A stretch of 64,000 bases of DNA, taken from positions 2,356,001 to 2,420,000 of the forward strand of contig JAUKUA010000007.1 of the NCBI GenBank assembly GCA_030549175.1. The letters run 5' to 3'. The notes under the pieces were generated by a model. That model did no database searches. It was not told the DNA's origin and saw only the letters and a program-made list of their open reading frames with translations. The DNA comes from Lasiosphaeris hirsuta (lineage: Eukaryota; Ascomycota; Sordariomycetes; Sordariales; Lasiosphaeriaceae). The translations under genes and the position numbers were made by a program. Numbering within the stretch: the stretch's first letter is position 1; each line of letters begins with the position of its first letter. Below, piece after piece: positions 25,101-35,378 of the stretch.

Positions 25101-26729
25101 GATCTGGGGGGTACTGGCCGAGATATTATGCGAAGAGCTGACTGTTGTTACCCCTGAAGGAAAGGCCATGCTATGGCCATGGTAGGATAGCATTTGAGGG
25201 CCGTTGGCTGGCACCACGGACTTGGGCTGCTGCTCGACCTGGGCTTGCAATGGCTGTCTCTGAGCAGCAGCGGTGTCCTGTCGAGCTTTCTCGGTGGCCT
25301 CCCGCCGTGCTTGCTCATCAGCTTCCTGCTGTGCTTTCTTATTAGCTTCCTGCTGGGCTCTCGTGACGGTTTCCGCTTGCGATCTTTTCTCCTGGTTCTT
25401 CTTCGCCGTGCTAAACATAACCATTTGCATTTGTAGCATGCTTTGGTCCTCCTTGGCCTGTTGGGTTTCGCGCTCTGTCCCCGCGGAAGTTGGCCGAGTT
25501 GGTCGAGTCTGCTGCGCTTGTTCCTGTTGCCCCTTCTTGGCTCTCGCTCGCTCCGCGTCCTTCTCCTTCTCGGCCTTCTCTTTCTCCAGCCGGACTCTCT
25601 CTTGCTCCTCGACGACACGGCGCTCCTCGGCGGCTCTTTCCTCTTGCTGACGTGTTTTCTCCCGCTCTTCCTCAGCCCTGCGCTGCCCTTCACGATGCAT
25701 GAAGATGACTTGTATTTGGGTCTTGTTCTTCATCTTCCAAAGCCTGAATGAGCGGTCCTGGGAGTCGGCTGCTTGTGCGAGGCAATGAACCTGCTCCATG
25801 AGCTCCTCCTCCCGAGGGGTCGTCTCGTTGCCCCTCTTTTTGCACTGGACCACAGCCAGTTTGGCATTGGTCTTACGCAGCTTCTTTTGGGCCCGCAGCA
25901 CTCTTTTTTCACGCTGGATGTACTCCTTGTAGGTTCGGTTGCTAGGAGTTTGAGGGCCAACCTTGAAGCGGGTCTCGTCTGAATCCTCGTCGGGCTCGAT
26001 CTCAGATTGATCCGAGCAGGAGCTAGACTCAGAGTCGAGGTCGGGCTGGTCAGTGTCCATATTGTCCTCATCTCCGTCGTCGCCGGAGCCTGAGGCTTGT
26101 CCACCATCGCCCCCATCTTCGGGCTCAGCCCCGTCACTGTCATCTTCATTCTCCTCAGCCCCGTCACTGCCGTCTTGGGGGTCCGCCATTTCGTAATCAA
26201 CATCTTGGTCGTTCGTGGCCGCGTGGCTGGTGAAGCTACCATGGCCAACAATGCTCTGATCATCATATCTAGGAGGGCCGACAACTGGACCGCTCATGTA
26301 TTCGTTCTCGGACATATCGGGGTCGTTAAACAGTCTTGGGTCAACATGTGCTGAGGAATCGTGGTGTGGAACTGCGTGGGCGTGGAGTCCAGGCGACCAG
26401 GCGGCGCCAACCTTGCGGATGCCGTTGTTACAAACAGGTGGCTTGGGGGAAGTCAGTCTGGTAGGTCCGGCGGTGATCGAGTTAACCATGATCGTGCCGC
26501 TGGCGGGATTGCTGGCCATCTTGAGGAGCTCTGTGAATGGGTTGTGCGAGAAAGCCTGCTGGGCAGTTTGCTGCTGCCAGTACTGGCGGTCGTCATCGTC
26601 AGCCTCGCTCACCTCCGAGCTGGAATGGTTGGCTACGGCTGAGATGGGACGGGTGAAGCTAAGAGAGTTGTGGTGATGGCGAGCCAGGTGAGTGTCACCA
26701 GTGTTGAAGGAAGCCACAGAAGACATCAT
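22132..26729 (-). CDS. Large low-complexity protein with 30-residue tandem repeats; one frameshift
   Basis: I do not recognise this family. Two overlapping open frames join into one protein of about 1532 aa if one C is added to the C8 run at 24927-24934 (minus strand). I chose the ATG at 26729 (MMSSVASFNTGDTHLARHHH); an upstream in-frame ATG exists at 26852. In order the protein has: an acidic Asp/Glu-rich region; a Lys/Arg/Glu coiled coil (from about REEELMEQVH through EEEREKTRQQEERAAEE); and a Gln/Ala-rich helix. Five 30-residue repeats follow (25199-24751, core HQGHS..FPS). Then come a basic Gly/Lys-rich stretch (GKKRAIGTDTGKGKGKGK), a helical region with two LLxDGP motifs, and short 17-residue PFxQG repeats near the C-terminus. 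The coiled coil and basic tracts suggest a nuclear or scaffold protein, which is inference only. Confidence 0.7.
24751..25199 (-). repeat. Tandem 90-bp / 30-residue coding repeats, five units
   Basis: The units begin at 25199, 25109, 25019, 24929 and 24840 on the minus strand. They share PQxxxHQGHSxxFPSxxxxV and then NSSxxIPTSA-like residues. Unit 4 is 89 bp, one base short, and sits at the reading-frame break. A degenerate sixth unit (AQPSCHESRS) follows. Confidence 0.85.
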
Positions 26730-28711
26730 TGCGACTTTCAACTGACAACAAGGAAAGGGTAGGGGGTAGTTGATCCCAGACGGGAAAAGTGTCTGAAGTT
26801 CTGGGGTAAAAGTGGTGATGCTTTCCTCAACGACGTATAGCGGTCGAGTCAATGAGCGGGAGGGGTATGACTGGAAGAGAGGTAAAGAGAGGATTGGTAT
26901 GGGGGACTGGGGATGTCTTTGCTTAGAGACTGGCGCTCAGTCCCGAAGCTTGCAATGAATGAGACTGAGACTGGGGTCCCCAGGTTACCGTATTGCAAGT
27001 GTGCCGATTTTGCTTTTGTGGCAAGTCAACAGTGAAAGAGTTGCAAGAGTTGAGACAGAAGAAAAAAAGCAAAAGTTAGGTACTGAAAAGAGAATTGTCT
27101 GGGTGCCGTAGTTGCAAGACGGCGTTTGGTTGCGAAGGTCGAGTCGGGAGTTGAAGTTCCCAACACGTCAAGCGGGGCTGAGCTCCGGATACTTATCGTC
27201 TAGGCCAGCGACGAAAAGAGAGGCCCGGGGTTGCGCAACTTCAGAAAGAGGGGTATTAGAAAGAGTAGATGGCCGTATCAGCGAGAGAGAAGTGTGGTTA
27301 GTATTGCGCTGTTCCGTAGAGTGGGAAGATTGGTGACGTTGAATTCCCGTAGCTGCGGGGGGGAGGGAAGGGTGTGCGGTGAGGGAGATGCGAAGGAAAG
27401 GTGAAGAAAAGTGGGAGAGGAAGGGAGTGATGGTGTGGGAATATTTGCTGCAATATTTGGTGGTGGTAAATTTTGTGGGGCGAGGGCGGTCTTGACGGCG
27501 TCCAACAGTGAAGCAGGTGGAAAGAGGGAAGGAGCGGGAGAGCAGAGTGCAGTCCAGGCGGTGGGCTCAGGCTGAGGACATCATCGAGGTCGACGCGTCT
27601 ATCTTGACGCGGAGCAGCGATACGGCAATAGATAAGAGGCCTACGGCCCAAATCCACTGCCCAAGGTCGACCCTCGCCTGGTGTGCTGCCATGTTGCCTT
27701 GTTGATAATAAACACGGCGGCTCTATTAGGTCGAGCCTCGCCTGCCTTGTGAGCCTCGTCGAGTTCAAGGTCGGCATCATCAACCATATTTGCTGGCTGG
27801 CCAGGTATGTGGGTGAAGATCAGTATCCCAAGAAGGGTTTACCGGATCATAACTTGAGCTTGAGAAAAAGAATCGAGAGGATAACCGCTAAGGACGTTTT
27901 ATACCTGGCCCCATCCATTTATATTCAACAATAGCTCGTATTGATACCATTCCATGCATAGGATCGCTTTGAGAACCTATCTGTGGCCCTTCCCAGACCT
28001 AATAAGTGAAAAGGCTACTACAACAAGTGAATTAGATAATGTAGAAAAGCCACAGCCCAGCGCCCAATTACCTACAAACCTCGCATTTACGAGATTGATC
28101 AGACGCTCAGATACAATATTGCCTTTACTTACCTACTAGTGTATTAAGTATGTACGTCCAGAAGCAGGCCGTCACGAAATAACCAATAGTCTGCAAGAAT
28201 GTGTTGCGCCGGGGCTTGTGGATGTTTCCATTCTGCCTGTGGTACCCCCCTTTGTCTCCGAATAGCATGTCTGTTGCTATACTACTAGCCTGACAGGCAG
28301 AATACAGATGCCTGCTTCCTCAACCCCAGGCTCAAAAGGCTAGACACACCGCTATTGTCTAGACGGCTCAAGACCAGCAAGTCAATAGTAGACAAGCCTG
28401 GCGGGTTCACTGCTGCCGGAAAACCTCCGCAACAAGCACTTACGAAATGTGTTGAGGATAGCTATAGAGGACAGTCTCATTTGGCAGTGACTATGCCATA
28501 TATAAAATGGGAAGACTTGATTCTATAGTCCTATACACCCAACCAAACCGAGAAAAAGAAACGCCTGTTTTCTGTACCCTAAATACAAACAAACGAATAG
28601 ATCAGCCCACCCAAGACCGAGTCTTCCGCTGGAACTCAAAGCCACCAAATACCCCTAGCCGCACGATAACAAGGCCTATCACTGTGCTTCACCCGACTTC
28701 CCCTGGCCCGG
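26730..28711. other. Intergenic region with AT-richer patch
   Basis: 2.0 kb without a supported gene. The right part (about 27880-28620) is visibly AT-richer than its neighbours and carries many TAGT/ACTA steps; it may be degraded repeat sequence. The left part holds the promoter and leader of the repeat-protein gene. The small frames lack family features. Confidence 0.55.
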
Positions 28712-30234
28712 CTAGGACACCTCCTCCACCATCTTACTCCGCGCAAGCCCGCCTCCACCAAGGAACGCTTGCCCCGCCGGCCCAATGACCATATCATCGG
28801 GCACGCCGATACGGTTGCCATCCTTGGTGCTGACATAGCGAACAAAATAAGGGTCCGCCCGCTGGTGCTCATCTGGAGTCTCGTCACCGAGGTTGCGGCG
28901 GTTCGTTTTAGGTGCTTGTTTCTTGAGAAGCTTATTGATAGTTTCCATCTGGATTGCAAATGTTAAAATAAAGTAAAGGATTGCGGGTGCAATAAGTAAG
29001 CTTACCTTGACCTCTTCGTTACGCTTCTCGCTGAGATTCCGACGACGGCGGGCCATCTCAGCGCGTCTCATGGAGAGCTCCTCAGCCGTCAAGTGCTTTT
29101 TAACTTGAACCTCTGGGGGTTGTGTGAGCAACGGCCGGTAGGTCGTCAGAAAAGGGTGCAAGACTTACCATCGGATAATTTCAGATATTCATGTGAAGCC
29201 CCTCCAAGCTTAGCCCGCTGTCTAGCTGTCAACTTCGATACGTCTGGCGTACCTCCAGGAGTGTCATCGTCGCTATCGAGCTCCTCGTCGTCATCGCCTT
29301 CAGCATCTTCGTCGGCAACCTCAATTTCCTCGCCCTCGGCGTCAATATCGACATCCTCGTCTTCACCCTCGGCATCTTCCTCGCCGGCTTCAAGTATCTC
29401 AGTCTCCTCAGGCTCGCTCTCCAGCTCACTGAGCTCATCATCATCATCATCGTCGTCATCATCGTCGTCGTCCTTCGGAGCTTGCTTCACAGGTACGGCA
29501 ACTCCCTTGGCGGGTTTGGATGGCGCGCCCTTCCCCTTGCCGCCAGCCATGTTAGACGTTTTCGAGGGCTTGGAAATAGTGATGGCTGGTGGTGGAGGCG
29601 GGGCGATATCCATGTCGATATCACCGTCCGCGTCCTCATCCTCACCCTCTGCATCAACGTCCATGTCGTCGATATCTTCGCCCTCGGCGTCCTCTTCGCC
29701 AAGCTCCATTGCCTCATCATCATCATCATCATCCTCTTCATCCTCCTCCTCGTCCTCGACGTCGACCAGGCCGGCCCGGTTGCCGACTTCAATCTCGTCT
29801 TCTTCCTCTTCTTCCTCCTCTTCGTCATCCTCTTCCTCCTCCTCCTCTTCATCGCTCTCGCTCTCAACGACGTAGCTCTTCTTAGCGCCCCTAGTTCGCT
29901 TGCTGGTGGCGATGGTGCTACTGGTGCTACGGCCGTACGGGCCGCGGCTCGTGGCGGCGGCACTGCTCAAAGAGGTGCGCTTGCCGGTGCTGGCGGCCTG
30001 GCGAAGCTTATCGCCTGGCACCTTGACCGTGGTCATGCGTCCGTGAGGACTGGAGTCGGCGGGGCTGCTGCCGGGGGATGAGGGCGGACCCCGTGTCACG
30101 GAGGGCCCCCCAGAGCGGCGTGGGCGAGACATAGTGTGTTCGGTGTCCTTATCGCGCTCCTTGTCTCTTTTGGCAATGTCAGTGATTGCCTTGGTGGCGT
30201 GCTGGGCCGCCGAGCGACGCGGCCGCGAAGACAT
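28712..30234 (-). CDS. IES2: INO80 complex subunit Ies2 (PAPA-1 domain)
   Basis: Three exons: 30234-29169, 29112-29006 and 28948-28712, with introns of 56 and 57 bp, giving 469 aa. Ies2 is a nuclear subunit of the INO80 chromatin remodeller that stimulates its ATPase. The N-terminal 340 residues are disordered, with basic SRPRRS repeats and then long Asp/Glu runs. The conserved part is LTARQRAKL...YLKLSDEVQVKK, then HLTAEELSMRRAEMARRRRN and METINKLLKKQAPKTN. This is the PAPA-1-like region, which the two splices join in frame. The terminal VSTKDGNRIGVPDDMV is also family-typical. The serine-rich frame on the opposite strand is a shadow of the acidic codons. It is divergent from the PEX33-like gene. 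Confidence 0.93.
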
Positions 30235-31732
30235 GGTGATATGATTGCGAAACGAGTATAGCCCTGGGGCTCTGCACGCGTGTGTCTATCTTGGGGGGCT
30301 TGGGTAGGTGGGTTGCGGCGTGGGCGTGGGGTTTGCACGGGGGATGGCAAAAGGAATAGAAAATGTGTCAAGATTCCGAGGTGGCAGAGCGTTGGTGGTG
30401 CAGAGATGGCGTTTCTGGGTTTATCGGCTCGCCCCGATTGTGTAGTAGGCAGGTGGGGGATTCGGTTCGCAGCCAGCGACTGCAATTTGGGGCGCGACGG
30501 CAATGGGCACGCGTCGTCCAAATAAGCTTGACGTTGGGAGATCAGACCGACGCCAGAGACACACAACACTCGTAAGATGATGTCGAGCAAGCGCGAATCT
30601 CGATGCACATCGGTCCAATCTGCCGTTCCGTCATCCGCCGTCCGCCCTGCCATCTGCCATCCACTGCCCAGCCGTGGTTTGTGTCAACTTGACGAACAAA
30701 CTTGCTGCTTTTGCTCCAACCACGCACCGCTCGGCTTTTTTTTCCCTAGCCAACAGTCGCTTCGGATGCGGGTTTCACAAAGGCCTTGTGTGCGCCTCGT
30801 TGGAGTGATCGAAGCTTTCCGACGCTGCGCCGCCCGCATTTGGCTTTCTTTTTCTTGTTCCTGCATCAACTTTCGCGATGCACGCTCTTAGTTCAACTCA
30901 AAACTGCCGCCCAGGGACCATGGTTGTATTGAGCAAGCGATTCGCAACTTTGCGCCGCCCGAGTGGGACTATGATATTTGATCGTGAATATTTGGAAAAA
31001 ACACTCACACGGAAATCGGTCGTGAGAGGGATGTCAGCTGTTGCGGACGAGACAATATTTGTCGATACAGTCCGTGGTGGCCTGCTTACGGGCTGCCGAA
31101 TGGGTGGCGCGTGTTGATCTGGGCTTATTTTGGTAGAGCTTCCCAGGGGGGGTCAAGTGAACCTCCAGCTTCTGCTCTTCTGGCTGCTTGGGCTGCGAAA
31201 TTGAGGATCGCGGGTCGTCTCAAAGGCGATAGGTGAATCGCGAAGTCGGCTGGAATCGGGGCTCGCACGGCAGGCGCTATGGCTTGTACCGTCCTCTGTA
31301 TTCTCTACACGGTGAGAGGCTATCCAAGAACGTGCCTAGATGTTTTCTGGCTAGCAATGATACAATGCTCAATAGTATACTTTCGGTGTTTGACCTCGAT
31401 CCAATGCAGTAGAAAACCGCTTCATCAGCCCCGTCGGCAGGGCTGTTTCACGATCGTCAAAAACACCGTGGGTCGGCTCCCCTGCCCTTTGTTCTGTACA
31501 CCCGTGTTCTGTACACCCCTGTTAGACAGGTGGATCCCGGCCCTGTCCACACTCAGCGAGCGCCGACTGCTGTCAGGAACGCTCAGACCAGCCACAGCGG
31601 ACAAGCCTCGGCACAGCACGTAGTCGTCCCAAGCCGCGCATCATCAACCGGGCATCAATCGTGGTTCCCTTTTCACTCCCTTCAGTACTCACGCAGCCCA
31701 ACCCAATTTCTCCCGTCAGAAGCCTACCAAAG
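30235..31732. other. Divergent promoter region IES2 / PEX33-like
   Basis: 1.5 kb with no supported gene. A 15-16 bp tandem duplication (core TTCTGTACACCC) lies at about 31492-31519. It is otherwise unremarkable promoter-like sequence. Confidence 0.6.
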
Positions 31733-32887
31733 ATGAGTGACACCGAAGAAACCCCCAAATCCGACGTGCCAGCCTGGCAAAAGGCCCAGTCACCAGCCCC
31801 TGAATCCGTTACCGAAACATCCCAGTCGCCGGTAGCAACCCTTGAGCAAGCGCGCAAGTTCCTCCAGGACCCAGCAGTACAGACAGCGACGAAAGAACGC
31901 AAGTCCGAATTTCTGCAAACCAAGGGTGTATCTCAAGCCGACATTGATGAGCTTCTAAAAGATGATGCCCCGGGGCCTCAATCGAAGCCGCTCCTGGCGG
32001 TTGTAAGTCCCCAACAGCCACTCCAAACACAACATCCCAAACTTATGCCCCTTTTTTAAACCTAGAACAAACCGGCACCGGCTGCATCAGAACTCGAAGC
32101 CCGATCAGAATCACCATTGATACCTCAGACGCTTGAAAAGAAAGACGACCGCCCACCCATCATCACCTACCCCGAGTTCCTGACTAAACCCACCAGGCCA
32201 CCCCCCCTGATGACAGCCACGGGCTTTTTCAACACGCTCTACGCATTCGGCGGCTTCGCGACACTCCTCTACGGCACGAGCAAATTCGTACTTGAGCCCA
32301 TGGTCGCCTCACTTACCGAGGCGCGAATCTCTCTGCACGATACGGCCAAGGAGGACCTAGTCAAACTGGTTGACAAGCTTGAGGGACTTGTGTCCGAGAT
32401 CCCTCCCTACAAAGCCGCTCTTGTGGCGCACACAAATGACGGAGACTATCATGACGAAGATGATGCGAAAAGCAGCTACGAGGATCCCACAGAGCTCTTC
32501 CACCGCGACATTGGCGTACAAACTTCGCTGCCCTCGACCCCCCTGCGAGCCACAACGCCCGAGCCGTCGCCCCCGGAACCCGCTAGCGTGCAGCAGGCAC
32601 GCCGAGTCGCGGGGCTTGTGGCGTCGGTCCGCGCCGTCAGCGACGGGCTCGCCGCGCAGGGTGAGGCTTACGGTGATGTTAGGCAGTCAGTTGTTGGTGT
32701 GTTCCGGGATGAGCTGGACGTGTTGAGCTCGGCGCGCATAGGGACGGGTGACTTTAGGTTCTCGAGCTATGGGAGCGTGGGGGGCCGCAGCGAGCCTGAT
32801 GATGAGATCAAGAAGGTGAGGGATAATATCAGGAGGGTTAAGGGGGTATTGCTCAGCACAAGAAGTTTCCCAGCGTCCACGAGGTGA
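31733..32887 (+). CDS. PEX33: Pex14-domain peroxin of the PEX33 (Pex14/17) type
   Basis: Two exons: 31733-32002 and 32066-32887, with intron 32003-32065, giving 363 aa. The N-terminus holds a Pex14-type domain at about residues 36-75 (ARKFLQDPAVQTATKERKSE, GVSQADIDELL), which in this family binds Pex5 WxxxF motifs and Pex19. ITYPEFL and a hydrophobic segment (about 139-160) follow, then a coiled coil (VKLVDKLEGLVSEIP). Canonical Pex14 instead carries a DWRDYF-type motif before its membrane segment. That difference is why I assign the filamentous-fungal Pex14/17-like peroxin PEX33, a component of the peroxisomal import docking complex. A start at 31661 is possible, but 31733 gives the usual short N-terminus. 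Confidence 0.85.
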
Positions 32888-34529
32888 TTACTTGAGAAAC
32901 CGAACAATAAGCTTAAGAGAGCTGGCGGCGCTGCATCAGGCCTGGAAGGGGCATCGCAGTGCGTCAAGTGCGTTGCGCCAAGAGGAGGCAACTTGGGAAG
33001 AAAGTTACATGGAGGGTAATCTTTTGGGGTGGTTCGCTTTGGTTCGAGGCATCGAAGTTAGTCTTGAGCGCCGTTGACTATCCTTGGCAGCGATGGGGCG
33101 GGCTTGCGCTATTGATCGTTTTGCGATTCATGATTATCCGAGCGCCTAGGTTGGCCAGGAGGAGTGTGGTGGCTGGCTTGTTCCCATGTTGGGGTGCACT
33201 GCAACCTAGCGATAAGTGTAATGGCGCGTGTCTACTGGTCCCGGGCGTTACAGATTACCTATCGCTGGACTATGTTAGACTGGCATTTTCGAGGGTCAGA
33301 CGGGTATATGCGGGGAAGGGGCTGCGGAAGGTTGTTGGTGTTGGATCTGTCGACGGCTGAAGCGTTTCCCAATGCCATAAAACGGCCATGGAAAAGATGG
33401 TGGGCAATCAACGTGATGTCAGCGGAGGGCGCCGAGGTCAGTGTGAGGTTGTGGTGAGGGGTTCCGTGATGAATTTCAATGCCAATGTTTCTAGGCGGGG
33501 CCTTACGATACCCCGACTAGGGGCACCTGACTGCTGTGCAGCACAGCGCTGCATCTACAACCTGATTGATTTTCTGCAATTTTGTGTACTCTACGGATAC
33601 TACTACATGGTGGTTCGCGTGGTGTCCGTCTCCCATTGAGGATCGCTTACCGCAGTCTGATCAAAGCTGAGCTGTGGCACTGGCGACTCCGGCCGAACCT
33701 TACATGCTAAAAACGCAGTAATTCGCCACGGCGACGGGACGGGTTCACCGCCTATCCATCCGAGCCTGGCCACCGTTGGATGTGGAGGGGAGGCTGGTTA
33801 GTTTGCAATAGCGTCCCTCAACTTGGCGACGGATATGCACCTAGACTCGTGGACTTCCAGAGGTGAATATGCAGAGGTTGGCGGAGCAGGCCGCGCCAGT
33901 CAATCTTCCGCAGTGTGTCCCTGTCATTCTCGTCTGCGGAACGAGATGCTGCTGGGGAAGGGGAAGGCTGCAATGCAGCAAGCCGAACATGTGAGGTTAG
34001 CTGAGCTGCTATATGGTTGTTGCAGCAGGGGCGACTGATACACAATGAACGGTCCGCACTCTGATAACGGCAGGGGCCATATGGAGGTAGTGATGCGTTG
34101 CGAGGGTTGGAGATTCGCCCCGAGGATGACAGATCTTGGAGAAGGGGTACTTATGGACGAGGTCTGGATCCCAGCTTCTTTAGTGCAGTCACACGATGCG
34201 GTAAGACGAGGAGATGGTCCCCACCAGCTCAACTTCCCCACCCTCCGCTCTCCTCTGCACCCCAAGCGCCACTCCAATCGTTGCTCCCGTCTCACCCTAC
34301 CTTTTTCTGCAATTCTGCACACTAGCCCGTAGTTTTGCCATCCGACCCTCTGCGATTTGACCTTGAGCTGGGCATCGCTGGACCCGAGTGGCCTGTTCCT
34401 TGCTTAATTTTTCGCAGTGAAAGGGGAAAGACAGCGAGAGCGGAAGGCAAGCGGGCAGGCAAGCAAGACAAATTGGCAGACAGTGGGCGACGGAGCCTGC
34501 CGCCCTTCCCAGACTATCCAATACCAACA
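32888..34529. other. Intergenic region 3' of PEX33-like gene
   Basis: 1.64 kb without a supported gene. Several frames of 60-130 codons occur on both strands, but they have no conserved motif or splice context. The last 200 bp is probably the leader of the next gene. Confidence 0.55.
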
Positions 34530-34878
34530 ATGCCACCGGTCGCCGAAATGCAGCAGGCAGAACAAGCATCAGGGCAGTATGGCCGGCACGCCCAGCAGGC
34601 CGCAGAGGTGCCAATGCAGAACGACAAGCTGGTGATCTCAGAAGCGCCGGCGCCAGCACCGGCGCCCGTCAACAACAAAGCGCCGATCCCTGGCCTGCTG
34701 TTCCCGTTTGGGGAGCACAAGCCTTTGTGGTGTAGCGGCCCTGCAGAGAGCTCAGAGACATCTCACGAGGCTGGGGTTGGGGCCGCTGCGACCCCAGAGC
34801 CGAAGCAGGGTGTCTTCTCCTTCAACTTAGACAGCACGTCGAGTCCCCAGTGGCCTCGACTAGAGCTCGATCCGTCCG
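34530..34878 (+). CDS. Hypothetical protein, first exon (3' end unresolved)
   Basis: I do not recognise this protein. The exon encodes 116 residues plus one base, starting ATGCCACCGGTC with CAACA before it, and ends at a strong donor (CCG|GTAAGT). It is Ala/Pro/Gln-rich at first (APAPAPAPVNNK). It then has a more ordered-looking stretch, IPGLLFPFGEHKPLWCSGP, and FSFNLDSTSSPQWPRLELDP. The best acceptor by motif is CCTAG at 35155-35156, with a TTAAC-type branch upstream; it adds 28 residues starting GCWSQCADADVHPP before a TGA. Other acceptors near 34982 and 35166 are possible. The one at 35166 would fuse this exon in frame to the Gag1-like gene. The exon itself is likely real; its partner is uncertain. 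Confidence 0.5.
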
Positions 34879-35378
34879 GTAAGTCATCGTACCTTTTTCT
34901 TGCTTTCAGCTCTGCCATCTGTTTGTTGTCACGGCTTCCCAAAGTCTGGCCATTTGCTTTGTCCTTATTTCGTTTTGCGGAGTCCCGTCACACCCAAGCG
35001 GACTGCGCCGAGGAAAGGTCGAGTTCATCTAAAAATACCCGGAGCATCCTCACCTGCTCACGATACTTTGCCATTTGCGAGCATTGCTTAACTGGGGAGA
35101 CAAACTCCGCGGGGCTGGTGGGCAAGACATGAGAGACCTGGTCAATTTTTACCTAGGCTGTTGGAGTCAATGCGCGGACGCTGATGTGCATCCCCCCTCA
35201 AGGCGACCGCAAGCAGGACATCATACCACTTGCGGCCCATGACACCCCGCACCACTACCAATGCCGCAAGCTCCCCGCCCTGCCAACTCATATAAATCCG
35301 GCCCTGCCAGAGGTGCGCGAGGGTGCAAGTGGCGATCCCGAGTTGCCTGTCACACTTCACCAACAATCATTGCCCAAA

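Noticed and set aside
24771..26852. Two separate adjacent genes instead of one frame-broken gene
   Set aside because: The 30-residue repeat register continues exactly across the break, which two independent genes would not show.
29093..29875. 260-codon serine-rich plus-strand frame
   Set aside because: It is the reverse-complement shadow of the Asp/Glu-rich part of IES2; GAT/GAG runs read backwards give Ser codons.
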